Below, piece by piece: positions 41,038-50,652 of a stretch of 64,000 nucleotides of DNA. The position numbers and the translations under genes were made by a program. The stretch lies in contig JAUYJT010000020.1 in the NCBI GenBank assembly GCA_030700225.1, positions 20,834 through 84,833 on the forward strand, read 5' to 3'. The stretch comes from Candidatus Nanopelagicales bacterium (GTDB lineage Bacteria; Actinomycetota; Actinomycetes; S36-B12; GCA-2699445). Numbering within the stretch: the first letter of the stretch is position 1; every line of letters begins with the position of its first letter. The notes beneath the pieces are model-generated. The model was not told where the DNA came from. It worked only from the letters and a program-made list of their open reading frames with translations, and ran no database searches.

Positions 41038-44000
41038 ATGCCTAGGCGACAGCCTCAGTACCAAGGGATTCCGACCGTGATTCACGGCAACGGAGCCGTC
41101 GCGCACGTGATGCGGCACGTCTGCGGCGGTGTCATCGGGTACCCCATCACGCCGTCGACTGAGATCTCCGAGCTGTTCGAGGCCGCTCGAGCCAGCGGGA
41201 GCGTCAACGTTTGGGGCAAGCGCCCGTTCTTCTTCGAGCCCGAGGGGGAGCACTCCGCCCAAAGCGGCGCTATGGGCGCCGCCATGACCGGCGGCTTGTT
41301 CGTGTCCAACGCCTCCTCCGGCCAAGGCCTGCTGTACGCGATGGAGTCCCACTACGTCACGGCCGGCAGGAAGATCGGCGGATTCGTGCTGCAGGTCGCC
41401 GCGCGTGTGGTGACGAAGCACTCCTTGAACGTCATGGCGGGGCACGACGACATCTACGCGCTGCTTCCCTCGGGCTACACGATCCTGTTCGGCGCCAATC
41501 CGCAGGAGGCCGCTGACCTGGCCGCCATCTCGTACCGAGCGTCCGCCTTGTCGCTGATACCTGTGGCCAACGCGATGGACGGCTTCACGACTAGCCACAT
41601 GCTCAGCGAGGCCTCGCTGCCCGAGCCCGAACTGCTGCGCGCATACCTGGGTGACCCGGCTGGCCGCGTCCAATGTCCCACCGTCGCCCAAGAAATGCTC
41701 TTCGGGGCCAAGGGGCGTGTCTTCCAGCTCAAGCAGTACCTGGAGCGCCACCGGGCCGACTTCGAAGACGTGGACGCCCTCACCTCTTGGCTCGACGCCA
41801 ACGCCGACCAGGTCGAGTGTGACAACTCCGGCGACCTGATTGGCGAAACGGACGTCTGGGTGCCCGAAGCGCTGCGCGGGCAGTGGCGCCGCCAGTGGGT
41901 CAACTCATACGAGAAGGGCACACGCCAGCTCGTTCCGGCCCTCGTCGACGTGAACAACCCAGGTTTGACCGGCCCGGTCCAGAATCAGCCGGATTTCCAG
42001 GCTGGCTCTGTCGATCACAGGACTCACTTCGCCAGCGCCGTTCCGGACCTGGTTCGTCAGGCGATGCGCGAGTACTCCGAGCTCTCGGGCCGTGAGTACG
42101 CCACCGTCCACACGTATGAGTGCGATGACGCTGATGTCGTCACGGTCGGCCTCGGCTCCATCAGCGACGACGTTCGCGCCGTCCTTCCGCACTTGCGCGA
42201 ACAAGGCATCAAGGCTGGCCACATCGCGGTCAAGCTGCTCCAGCCCTTCCCGGATGACGAGATCGTGGAAGCGCTCAAGGGCAAGAAGGCCGTGATCGTC
42301 CTTGAACGCTCCGACCAGACGGCGCTCACATCACTAGTAGAACAAGCACTGTTCAAGGCTCTCGCCGACCCAGGCCGCTCACAGTCCGACCGCCTCCCCA
42401 CTATCGAGGCTGTCCCCCGGCTCACAACGGCGATCTTCGGCCTGGGCGGGCACGACGTGCAGCCCCGGCACATCATCGCGGCCTTCAAGCATGTGGCCGA
42501 TGGCGCTGGCGCTCCGCTGATCTACTTGGGCTCCCAGTTCTTCTCGAAGGACCCGGACCCGCGTCTGGCCGAGATCCAGTCACGATTGCGGGCCGCGTAC
42601 CCCGAGACCGAGTTGATGGCGCTGGAATCCGAACCCAACCCAGTGCTGCTGCCCCCATCCGCGATGCGCATCCGGTTCCACTCGGTGGGAGGCTACGGCA
42701 CGATCGCCACCGGCAAGCTGCTCACCGACATCCTCGCGGGCGTCCTCGGGATGCACTCCAAGTCAGCGCCGAAGTACGGGTCGGAGAAGAGCGGCGCTCC
42801 CACCAACTACTACATCACGCTGAGCCCCGAGCCTGTTCTCATCAGCAACGCCTCCCTGGAGGATGTCGAAGTCGTCATCTCCCCCGACCACAAGGTTTTC
42901 GCGCACACGAACCCGCTGTCCGGGCTCACTGAGGGCGGCACGTTCATTCTCCAGTCGAACGTGTCCGCGGAACAGGCCTGGGCGGGACTTCCCAGCTACG
43001 CCCGCAGGACAATCCGCAACAAGAAGATCCGTTTCTTGGTTGTGGACGCGTTCAGCGTGGCCCGCAGTCATGCCCCGACGCCCGATCTCGAGACGCGGAT
43101 GATGGGCATGGCGTTCATTGGCGCGGTCGTGGCGCACATCGACCGAGTGTCCCGCGGTGCCCCCGCAGAAGATGTCCTGGCGAAGGTGCGCGCTCAGATC
43201 CTGAAGAAGTTCGGCTCCAAGGGTGACGCCGTCGTGGAAGGCAACATGGCGGTCATCCGCGACGCCGTGCACGCGACTGAAGTCGTCGACTATGACGCGC
43301 CATCCCTCGTCGCGATCGACTCCGAACCAAGGGGCGGCACGGACCTTCGGACTGTGGCCCTATCAGCGTCGATGTGCCCTGGCGCATCCGCCACCAGCGC
43401 TCTGTTCGACACGGCCTACTACGACCAGATCGCTGGCAGGTCCTTCCGGGACGGCACCGTCGGGGAGGCTCCTGTGCTTCCCGGCGCTGGGTTGTTCATG
43501 CCCGCTGGAAGCGCGATCGACAAGGATAAGGGCCTCTTCCGGCGTGACGTCCCGAGCTTCGACCCAGCGGCGTGCACGGGCTGCATGGAATGCGCCCTCG
43601 CATGCCCGGACGCCGCGATTCCGAACCTCGTTCACGACATCGCTGACTTACTGCTAGCGGGGATCGATGAGATCGACACGACCAAACGAGCGCGCGAGGC
43701 CTTGCGCAAGCGCGTTCCCGGCTTGGCCGACAGGGTCCGCGAGATCTACCTCGCGGACAGCGCCGACCGGCCGTTCCACGAGGTCGTGGCCGAAGCGGCC
43801 GCCGACGGCGGCGCCGAGATCGCGGACGGTGTTGCCAAGCTTGCCGACGTCCTCGCTGCGTTCCCGGTGGCGCGCACGCGGCCCTTCTTCGACGCCCCGG
43901 AGAAGGCTGCCCCCGGAACGGGAGGCCTGTATTCGGCCACGATCGACCCCTGGAAGTGCACCGGCTGCCTGGAGTGCGTCGACGTCTGCGGCCCGATCGC

Positions 44001-46002
44001 GTTGACCGAGCGCGAGCAGGACGACAGCTTCATGGAGACGCTGGAAGACCGGTTCGAGTTCTACACCAAGCTTCCGAACACCCCGGCGCGCTTCCTGGAC
44101 GGAGCCACCGAGCCGGACGGGGACACCAAGCGCCTGATGCTGGACCGGTCCAACTACTACGCGATCACCGGAGGCCACGGCGCGTGCCGCGGCTGCGGAG
44201 AGGTGACCGCCCTGCGGCTCCTGCTCGCGACGAGCCACGCGCTGGGAGAGTCCCGCCGCGCCGCCCACATTCGCGAACTGGAGTCGCTACTGGACGAGCT
44301 GCGCGCCAAGCTCGACTCGATCGACGACACCGAGCGTCGCGAGAGGATCACCTCTATCATCGCGACCCTTGAGAAGCGGCTGTTCCTGTTTGAAAGCGGC
44401 CCAACGGGAAACGGTCCGTCATCAACCGTGGTCGCGAACTCCACCGGATGCAGCAGCGTCTACGCGTCGACGATGCCCTACAACTGCTACGTGGACCCCT
44501 GGGTCAACAGCCTGTTCCAGGACGCCCAGCCTCTCGCGAAGGGAATCTTCGAAGGCGTGGCCTCACAGATCGTCGCCGACGTCGTCGCCCTCCGCCAGGC
44601 CGCTTTGGAGCTGGACGACGCCTACGAGCCGGACACGCATCAACGCGAGCTGGAAATGCTCTCGTGGGACCAGTTCACGCCCCGCGAGCTGGCGCTGATG
44701 CCGGCCGTCATGACCGTAGGCGGCGATGGCGCGAACTACGACATCGGCTTTGGCGCGATGTCACGCATCCTCGCTAGCGACACCCCGATCAAGATGCTCG
44801 TCCTCGACACGGGTGTGTACTCGAACACGGGTGGCCAGGCCGCCACATCGAGCTTCACGGCGCAGGACTCCGACCTGGCTCGGTTCGGCTCGGCTAGCAC
44901 CGGCAAGCACGAGAGCCGCAAGGAGCTGGCACTGCTCGCGTCGTTCCACCCCAACGTCTTCGTGTGCGCGGCCAGCACGGCTCTTCACGGCCACTACCTG
45001 GCGAACGCCGTTGAGATGCTCAACTACACGTCCGGGCCGGCGGTCATGGATGTGTACACACCCTGCGGTCCTGAACACGGCATCCCCGACGCCGCGTCCA
45101 ACGAGAGATCCCGCCTCGCGGTCGAGAGCCGCATGAATCCGGTGTTCGTCCATGATCCGCGCCGTGGTGACTCCTTGAGCGAGCGGTTCTCTATCGACGG
45201 CAACCCTGACCCGGACAAGGACTGGACGACGACCACGCTGGAGCACGTCAACGACGGCGGCGAAGTCCAGCTTCTGGACACGCCGCTCACGCCCGCTCAC
45301 TTCGCCCTGGGCGAGGTGCGGTTCTCCAAGCAGTTCAGGGACCTGGCCAGCGACGAGGAGAGCACTGCGGCCCCCATCGACGAGTACGTCAGCATGTCAG
45401 TGTCTCAGCGGGATCAACGAATCCCGTTCATCTACTCCACGAGCGAGAAGCGACAACTCATCAAGGTCGCCTGCTCCGCGCCGATTGTCGCGCTGGTGGA
45501 GGACCGGCGCCGCAACTGGCAGACCCTCCAGTTCTTGTCAGGCGAACACGAGGCCAAGCTGACCGCCCTGCACGAATCCGACCTCCGGGCGCTGCGGGCT
45601 CAATACGACGAGGCGACGGCGCTGAGGGAATCATCGCTGGACGACATCGCCCGCGCCATGGCCGAGTTGACAGAGTCAAGCAAGGCACCGGTCAGCCTCG
45701 GCGTCCTCGGAATGGGCGTGGCCGCTGCGGGAGCCAGCTCCGCTGCCACCGACTCCACGTCTGAGACCGCGGAGAGACCCGTCTACCTCGACCCCGAGGA
45801 CCAAGCGCTCTGCAACGACTGCGGCACGTGCTATCAGGAACTACCGCAGATCTTCACCAAGGTGAAGGTCGTCATAGACGGTGAGACTCGCACCGTGGCC
45901 CAGATGATCCCCGGCGCCCTGGAGCGCCTGGAGATCACACCACAGATCACGAAGCGCATCGAGAGAGTGCGCGCCAACTGCGACACCGAGATCATCCAGT
46001 GA
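41038..46002 (+). CDS. Pyruvate:ferredoxin oxidoreductase-like enzyme with extra C-terminal iron-sulfur segment
   Basis: 1654 residues, far above the usual 1170-1200 of NifJ. Order: pyrimidine-binding domain (GVIGYPITPSTEISELFEAA), transketolase C-like domain, gamma domain (RFHSVGGYGTIATGKLL), two 4Fe-4S clusters (CTGCMECALACP from 846, CTGCLECVDVCG from 974), then the thiamine-diphosphate domain with GDGANYDIGFGAMSRILASD. A helical insert lies near residue 1090. After the normal end there is a charged linker and CNDCGTCYQ (Cys1592, 1595, 1598) with a last Cys1648, a ferredoxin-like module. It oxidises pyruvate or another 2-oxoacid to acyl-CoA. The stop overlaps the next gene by 4 bases. ATG 41038 fits the family start. 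Confidence 0.9.
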   Translation: MPRRQPQYQGIPTVIHGNGAVAHVMRHVCGGVIGYPITPSTEISELFEAARASGSVNVWGKRPFFFEPEGEHSAQSGAMGAAMTGGLFVSNASSGQGLLYAMESHYVTAGRKIGGFVLQVAARVVTKHSLNVMAGHDDIYALLPSGYTILFGANPQEAADLAAISYRASALSLIPVANAMDGFTTSHMLSEASLPEPELLRAYLGDPAGRVQCPTVAQEMLFGAKGRVFQLKQYLERHRADFEDVDALTSWLDANADQVECDNSGDLIGETDVWVPEALRGQWRRQWVNSYEKGTRQLVPALVDVNNPGLTGPVQNQPDFQAGSVDHRTHFASAVPDLVRQAMREYSELSGREYATVHTYECDDADVVTVGLGSISDDVRAVLPHLREQGIKAGHIAVKLLQPFPDDEIVEALKGKKAVIVLERSDQTALTSLVEQALFKALADPGRSQSDRLPTIEAVPRLTTAIFGLGGHDVQPRHIIAAFKHVADGAGAPLIYLGSQFFSKDPDPRLAEIQSRLRAAYPETELMALESEPNPVLLPPSAMRIRFHSVGGYGTIATGKLLTDILAGVLGMHSKSAPKYGSEKSGAPTNYYITLSPEPVLISNASLEDVEVVISPDHKVFAHTNPLSGLTEGGTFILQSNVSAEQAWAGLPSYARRTIRNKKIRFLVVDAFSVARSHAPTPDLETRMMGMAFIGAVVAHIDRVSRGAPAEDVLAKVRAQILKKFGSKGDAVVEGNMAVIRDAVHATEVVDYDAPSLVAIDSEPRGGTDLRTVALSASMCPGASATSALFDTAYYDQIAGRSFRDGTVGEAPVLPGAGLFMPAGSAIDKDKGLFRRDVPSFDPAACTGCMECALACPDAAIPNLVHDIADLLLAGIDEIDTTKRAREALRKRVPGLADRVREIYLADSADRPFHEVVAEAAADGGAEIADGVAKLADVLAAFPVARTRPFFDAPEKAAPGTGGLYSATIDPWKCTGCLECVDVCGPIALTEREQDDSFMETLEDRFEFYTKLPNTPARFLDGATEPDGDTKRLMLDRSNYYAITGGHGACRGCGEVTALRLLLATSHALGESRRAAHIRELESLLDELRAKLDSIDDTERRERITSIIATLEKRLFLFESGPTGNGPSSTVVANSTGCSSVYASTMPYNCYVDPWVNSLFQDAQPLAKGIFEGVASQIVADVVALRQAALELDDAYEPDTHQRELEMLSWDQFTPRELALMPAVMTVGGDGANYDIGFGAMSRILASDTPIKMLVLDTGVYSNTGGQAATSSFTAQDSDLARFGSASTGKHESRKELALLASFHPNVFVCAASTALHGHYLANAVEMLNYTSGPAVMDVYTPCGPEHGIPDAASNERSRLAVESRMNPVFVHDPRRGDSLSERFSIDGNPDPDKDWTTTTLEHVNDGGEVQLLDTPLTPAHFALGEVRFSKQFRDLASDEESTAAPIDEYVSMSVSQRDQRIPFIYSTSEKRQLIKVACSAPIVALVEDRRRNWQTLQFLSGEHEAKLTALHESDLRALRAQYDEATALRESSLDDIARAMAELTESSKAPVSLGVLGMGVAAAGASSAATDSTSETAERPVYLDPEDQALCNDCGTCYQELPQIFTKVKVVIDGETRTVAQMIPGALERLEITPQITKRIERVRANCDTEIIQ

Positions 46003-48758
46003 GCACGTCGATCGAGTCGGCCGAGGTTCAGCCCACAGAGTCGCTGAACCTCCGGATGGGGCTGCTCAAGCGGCGGCTCCTACACGATCCCCGAGCCTTT
46101 CGTGAGATGTTCCTCGTCGACGGAATCCAGGCCGTGGGCTGGGAGTTTCGCCAGCCTGAGCTCAGCGGCGATTTCGTGCGGACTCTTTGGGCGATACTCC
46201 TGCGCGGCGGTGAGGCCAGCGATTTGGTGATGCGCTTCCTTTGGGTCGCGCGGCTCGGCATGAAGCGCAAGTTCGTCAGGGGGATCGAGCGGGAGCTCTC
46301 CGACCGCTATCCAATGTTCAACGGGCTTTCGGAAGACTGGCCGGCGGGCAGTCGCATCCCGCCGTATGTCCGCGACCCGGATTCCCGCGCGAGTGACTTC
46401 GGGCTCGTCAACCAGGGCTACTTGGGTTACGTCAACGACGGCTACACAGCGCGCGAGGTGGATCTCCTGGTCTGGCTGGAAGCCTTGCGGGACAAGATGT
46501 GCGAGGAGAAGCCCTGCGAGATCGGCGTCCTCCTGGAGGGCCGGAAGGAGCCTGACGGCGGCTGCCCGGTCAAGATTCACATCCCCGAGATGCTCGAGCT
46601 CGTGGGCACAGGCCGGTTCCGCCAGGCACTGGAGCTGATCGAGTCCGCGAATCCGCTGCCGGACGTCACGGGCCGGGTGTGCCCGCAAGAGCACCAGTGC
46701 CAGGGTGTTTGCATCCAGAAGACGCCGATCGAGATCGGCCAGATTGAGTGGTTCCTGCCCCAGCGCCAGAAGCTGGTCGATCCCGAAGGCGACGCCCGCC
46801 GATTCGCGGGAGTTCCGGACCCGTGGACTGTCGCGGCCAAACCCCCGGTGGCGATCATCGGCTCAGGACCGGCCGGGTTGATCAACGCGTACTTGCTCGC
46901 GGCGGACGGGTTCCCGGTGACCGTGTTCGAGGCCTTCCACGCCCTCGGCGGCGTGCTGCGCTACGGCATTCCGGAGTTCCGCCTGCCCAATGATCTGATC
47001 GACGACGTCGTGGGCAAGATCCGGATGCTGGGCGGACGGTTCGTCGAGAACTTCGTCGTCGGCAAGACGGCCACAGTCCAGGACCTGCGGGACGCCGGAT
47101 TCTGGCGTGTGTTCGTCGGAACCGGCGCGGGCTTGCCCAGGTTCATGAACATCCCGGGCGAGCACTTCCTCAACGTCATGTCCGCCAACGAGTTCCTCAC
47201 CCGCGTGAACCTCATGCGGGGAGCGAGCGACGAATTCGAGACGCCCCTGCCAGAGATCGACGGCAATCGGGTCCTGATCATCGGTGGCGGGAACACCGCC
47301 ATGGACGCGGCACGAACCGCGCGTCGACTCGGCGGCCAGGTCACCATCGTGTATCGACGCACGCAAAGCGAGATGCCCGCTCGTGTGGAGGAGATCCACC
47401 ACGCCCTGGAGGAGGGAATCGCCCTTCAGGTCCTGCGGTCACCTTCGGAGTTCCTCGGCGACGACAAGACCGGGTTCGTCACCGCCGCGAAGCTGGAGGT
47501 GATGGAGCTGGGAGAACCCGACGACTCCGGTCGCCGCAGGCCCGTTCCCACAGGAGAAGCGGAGGTCAAGCGCGCGGACCTTGTGATCATGGCTCTGGGC
47601 AACGACGCCAACCCGATCATCAAGGACTCCGAGCCCAGGCTGCGCACCACGAAGTGGGGCACGATCGACCTTGAGAATCCCGGATCTCAGGAGACCACGC
47701 TGCCCGGTGTCTATTCCGGCGGTGACGCGACCCGAGGCGGCTCCACCGCCATCCTCGCAGCGGGCGACGGCCAGACCGCCGCGCGCGAGATCCTCGGAGC
47801 GATCGACCTTCTGCCAGGTGAGATCAGCGGCATGGTGGCCTCTGCCCGGACGTACACCGACCTCGGGGCCTCAGCCCCGGCCATCCTCGCCAAGTCCGAC
47901 CTGACGGAGGGCATCGCTGAGTTCACGGTCTACGCCCCCCTGGTCGCGGCCTCGGCGAAGGCCGGGCAGTTCGTGCGTGTCCTGCCCTGGGACGAAGGCG
48001 AACTGATCCCCCTGACTCTGGCTGACTGGGACGCCAAGGCGGGCACGATCTGCCTGGTCGTGCAGTCGATGGGCACCAGCAGCATCGAGATCAACAAGAT
48101 GTTGGTCGGCGACTCTTTCACCGGCATCGCCGGGCCGCTTGGCCAACCCAGCGACATCAACCCGCAGCCGGGTGACGCGACGGTCGTCTTCACCGCCGGT
48201 GGACTGGGGCTCCCGCCTGCCTACCCGATCATGCGCGAGCACCTGCGGGTCGGCAACCACGTCACTCTCATCTCCGGCTTCCGCAGCCGCGACTTGATGT
48301 TCTGGACCGATCCAGACGAGCGCGTAGAGCAGATGCGGGCCGAGTTCGGCGAGCAACTCGATGTCATATACACGACCAACGACGGCTCCCTGGGCGTCCC
48401 CGGCTTCGTGACGGGACCATTGGAGGACCTACTCAAGGCCCATAAGCGGGGTGGCGGGCGCCAGGTGGCCGAGGTTGTGGCGATAGGACCCCCGCTGATG
48501 ATGCGGGCGGTCAGCGACCTGTCCCTCCGGTACGACGTGCCGTGCGTCGCCAGTCTCAACTCGATCATGGTTGACGCGACTGGGATGTGTGGAGCGTGCA
48601 TGGTGCCGGTCGTCGTCGACGGGAAGCTGGTACGTCGGCACGCCTGCATCGACGGGCCGGAGATAGACGCGCACATCATCGACTGGGACAAGTTCCTGCC
48701 GAGGTTCGGGCAGTTCCGATCCCAAGAGGCCAGAAGCCGGGACCGCCACAAGCTTTGA
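45999..48758 (+). CDS. Fused NfnB/GltD-like and NfnA-like NAD(P)H:ferredoxin oxidoreductase
   Basis: 919 residues. Residues about 130-270 carry the Cys-rich GltD/NfnB front (VCPQEHQCQGVCIQ). FAD binds at VAIIGSGPAGLINAYLL (from 284) and NADP(H) at RVLIIGGGNTAMDAARTARR. From about 615 to the end it follows NfnA/SudA: an FAD-binding reductase fold, then LNSIMVDATGMCGACMVPVV with Cys864, 867 and 883 for a 2Fe-2S cluster. The first 130 residues are unassigned. Overlap with the PFOR gene (GTGA) suggests a fixed complex passing electrons from pyruvate to NAD(P), possibly with bifurcation. That function is inference. Confidence 0.88.
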   Translation: MSTSIESAEVQPTESLNLRMGLLKRRLLHDPRAFREMFLVDGIQAVGWEFRQPELSGDFVRTLWAILLRGGEASDLVMRFLWVARLGMKRKFVRGIERELSDRYPMFNGLSEDWPAGSRIPPYVRDPDSRASDFGLVNQGYLGYVNDGYTAREVDLLVWLEALRDKMCEEKPCEIGVLLEGRKEPDGGCPVKIHIPEMLELVGTGRFRQALELIESANPLPDVTGRVCPQEHQCQGVCIQKTPIEIGQIEWFLPQRQKLVDPEGDARRFAGVPDPWTVAAKPPVAIIGSGPAGLINAYLLAADGFPVTVFEAFHALGGVLRYGIPEFRLPNDLIDDVVGKIRMLGGRFVENFVVGKTATVQDLRDAGFWRVFVGTGAGLPRFMNIPGEHFLNVMSANEFLTRVNLMRGASDEFETPLPEIDGNRVLIIGGGNTAMDAARTARRLGGQVTIVYRRTQSEMPARVEEIHHALEEGIALQVLRSPSEFLGDDKTGFVTAAKLEVMELGEPDDSGRRRPVPTGEAEVKRADLVIMALGNDANPIIKDSEPRLRTTKWGTIDLENPGSQETTLPGVYSGGDATRGGSTAILAAGDGQTAAREILGAIDLLPGEISGMVASARTYTDLGASAPAILAKSDLTEGIAEFTVYAPLVAASAKAGQFVRVLPWDEGELIPLTLADWDAKAGTICLVVQSMGTSSIEINKMLVGDSFTGIAGPLGQPSDINPQPGDATVVFTAGGLGLPPAYPIMREHLRVGNHVTLISGFRSRDLMFWTDPDERVEQMRAEFGEQLDVIYTTNDGSLGVPGFVTGPLEDLLKAHKRGGGRQVAEVVAIGPPLMMRAVSDLSLRYDVPCVASLNSIMVDATGMCGACMVPVVVDGKLVRRHACIDGPEIDAHIIDWDKFLPRFGQFRSQEARSRDRHKL

Positions 48759-48786
48759 TCCAATTTGGCTCTACGGACGGCGAGCG

Positions 48787-49635
48787 TCAGCGCGAGGCCG
48801 ACTTGCGGTACCGGGCGATTCCCAGTGGGATGAACACCGCCAGCAGGACCAGGCACGACACAACCGACATCAGGATCGGGTACTGCATGGGGAACGACCC
48901 GCCAGCGTCATAGCCAGCGGGAAGGTTCCCGAACAACTCGCGGACCGCGAGAACTACTGACGAGATCGGGTTCCACTCAGCCACAGGCTGCAGCCAGGTC
49001 GGCATTGTCTCCAATGGGACAAACGCGTTGGAGATGAATGTCAGGGGGAAGAGCCAGATCAGCCCCGCGGTCTGGGCTATCTCTGGACTGCGCACGCTCA
49101 TGCCGATGACGGCGCCGATCCACAAGAACGAGTAGGCGAACAGAAACAGCAAAGCGATGCCGGCGACGATATCGGCCACGCTTGAGTGCGTTCGCCACCC
49201 TACGAGCAGGCCAGTGATTGCCATGGCGGCGACAGTGACACCCGAGAACGCGAGGTCTGAGACCGTGCGCCCAGCGAGCACCGCACCCTTCGCCATCGGG
49301 AGCGACCGGAAGCGGTCGATGATTCCGCGCTGCAGATCCTCAGCCATTGAGATCGTGGTCGTGGCAGACGAGAAAGCGACTGTTTGGACGAAGATCCCGC
49401 CCATCAGGAACTCGACATACGACTCGCCTGGGACAGCGATCGCACCGCCGAACACATATGTGAACAGCAGGACGAACATGACGCTCTGGACGATCCCGAA
49501 CACGATCGAATCCGGAACCCGGAACAGCCGGGTGAGATTGCGTCGGCTGATCGTGAGCGTGTCGCCTATGGCCCCGCTCAGGCGTGAATGCGGGAGGGGC
49601 CGGAGGTGCTCAACCTGCTGAGAAACAGTGCTCAT
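48787..49635 (-). CDS. ABC-2 type transporter permease
   Basis: 282 residues with six hydrophobic segments (SIVFGIVQSVMFVLLFTYVF, VTVAAMAITGLLVGW, IVAGIALLFLFAYSFLWIG, TAGLIWLFPLTFISNAFVPL and a last one near 250). The FxNAFVPLETMP-like motif is typical of the DrrB group of exporters. It overlaps the ATPase gene by 4 bases. Together they should form a drug or lipid exporter; the substrate is not known. Confidence 0.9.
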   Translation of the reverse strand: MSTVSQQVEHLRPLPHSRLSGAIGDTLTISRRNLTRLFRVPDSIVFGIVQSVMFVLLFTYVFGGAIAVPGESYVEFLMGGIFVQTVAFSSATTTISMAEDLQRGIIDRFRSLPMAKGAVLAGRTVSDLAFSGVTVAAMAITGLLVGWRTHSSVADIVAGIALLFLFAYSFLWIGAVIGMSVRSPEIAQTAGLIWLFPLTFISNAFVPLETMPTWLQPVAEWNPISSVVLAVRELFGNLPAGYDAGGSFPMQYPILMSVVSCLVLLAVFIPLGIARYRKSASR

Positions 49636-50612
49636 GCCACGTCCTCGTCGCCAGCTTCGGTACTCGTCCCCGTCAGGGCCAGGAATGCATCGTCCAGCGT
49701 CGGTCGTCGCAGCGCCACGTCAAGCAGCGTGATGTGCCCGTCGTCGAGAGCTCGAATCGCCTCAACCAGCGACTGCGAGCCCCGCCCGACTGCCACGGTG
49801 ACTTGGCGGGCGTCCGCGTCAACCGTTGGCTCGTCCTGACCGAGAGCGCGCAGGATATCGGCCACCGCCGCAAGCTGGTCCCGCTCCTGGACGACCAGCT
49901 CGAGGCGCTCCCCACCGACCTGGGACTTCAGTTCCTCGGACGAGCCCCGCGCGATGACCTTGCCACGATCGATGACCGCGATCTCGTCAGCGAGTACGTC
50001 GGCTTCTTCCAGGTACTGCGTCGTAAGCAGCAACGTGGTTCCGTCCCGCACTAACTCGGCGATCACCTCCCACAGAGCCATCCGACTGCGCGGATCGAGA
50101 CCGCTCGTCGGCTCGTCAAGGAACAGCACCGGAGGCTGGGCCACAAGGGATCCGGCCAAGTCCAGGCGCCGCCGCATCCCGCCTGAGTACCCCTTGACCT
50201 GACGGTCGGCAGCGTCAGACAGAGCGAAGCGGTCCAGAAGCGCGTCAGCCCGCTCCCCCGCTCGTCTCTTGCCGAGATGATAAAGGCGGGCGATCATCTT
50301 CAGGTTCTCCCGGCCGGTCAGGTACTCATCGACCGCCGCGTACTGCCCGGAAAGCCCGATGCGGCGGCGAACGTCCTCCGCCTGCTTGACGACGTCGAAG
50401 CCGGCGACCGACGCGGTTCCCGCCGTTGGCGTCAGGAGCGTTGTCAGGACGCGAACCGCCGTTGTCTTCCCCGCCCCGTTCGGGCCGAGGAGCGCCAGCA
50501 CCGAACCCTCTGGGACCGTCAGGTCGACGCCGTCGAGCGCGCGGACGTCGCCGCGCCGCGAGCCGAAGACCTTCACGAGTCCCCGAGCCTCAATCGCGTG
50601 CATGATCGACAT
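49632..50612 (-). CDS. ABC transporter ATP-binding protein (DrrA-like)
   Basis: 326 residues. Walker A is LLGPNGAGKTTAVRVL, the signature VKGYSGGMRRRLDLAGS, Walker B PPVLFLDEPTSGLD, and the switch His lies in LLLTTQYLEEAD. The C-terminal domain of about 90 residues (TVDADARQVTVAVGRGSQSL) is that of daunorubicin-resistance type ATPases. First gene of the two-gene exporter operon. Names based on drug resistance reflect family only. Confidence 0.92.
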   Translation of the reverse strand: MSIMHAIEARGLVKVFGSRRGDVRALDGVDLTVPEGSVLALLGPNGAGKTTAVRVLTTLLTPTAGTASVAGFDVVKQAEDVRRRIGLSGQYAAVDEYLTGRENLKMIARLYHLGKRRAGERADALLDRFALSDAADRQVKGYSGGMRRRLDLAGSLVAQPPVLFLDEPTSGLDPRSRMALWEVIAELVRDGTTLLLTTQYLEEADVLADEIAVIDRGKVIARGSSEELKSQVGGERLELVVQERDQLAAVADILRALGQDEPTVDADARQVTVAVGRGSQSLVEAIRALDDGHITLLDVALRRPTLDDAFLALTGTSTEAGDEDVA

Positions 50613-50652
50613 CCTGCCGTAGAAGCCCGAGGCGAGGGGGCAAGATCACGAC

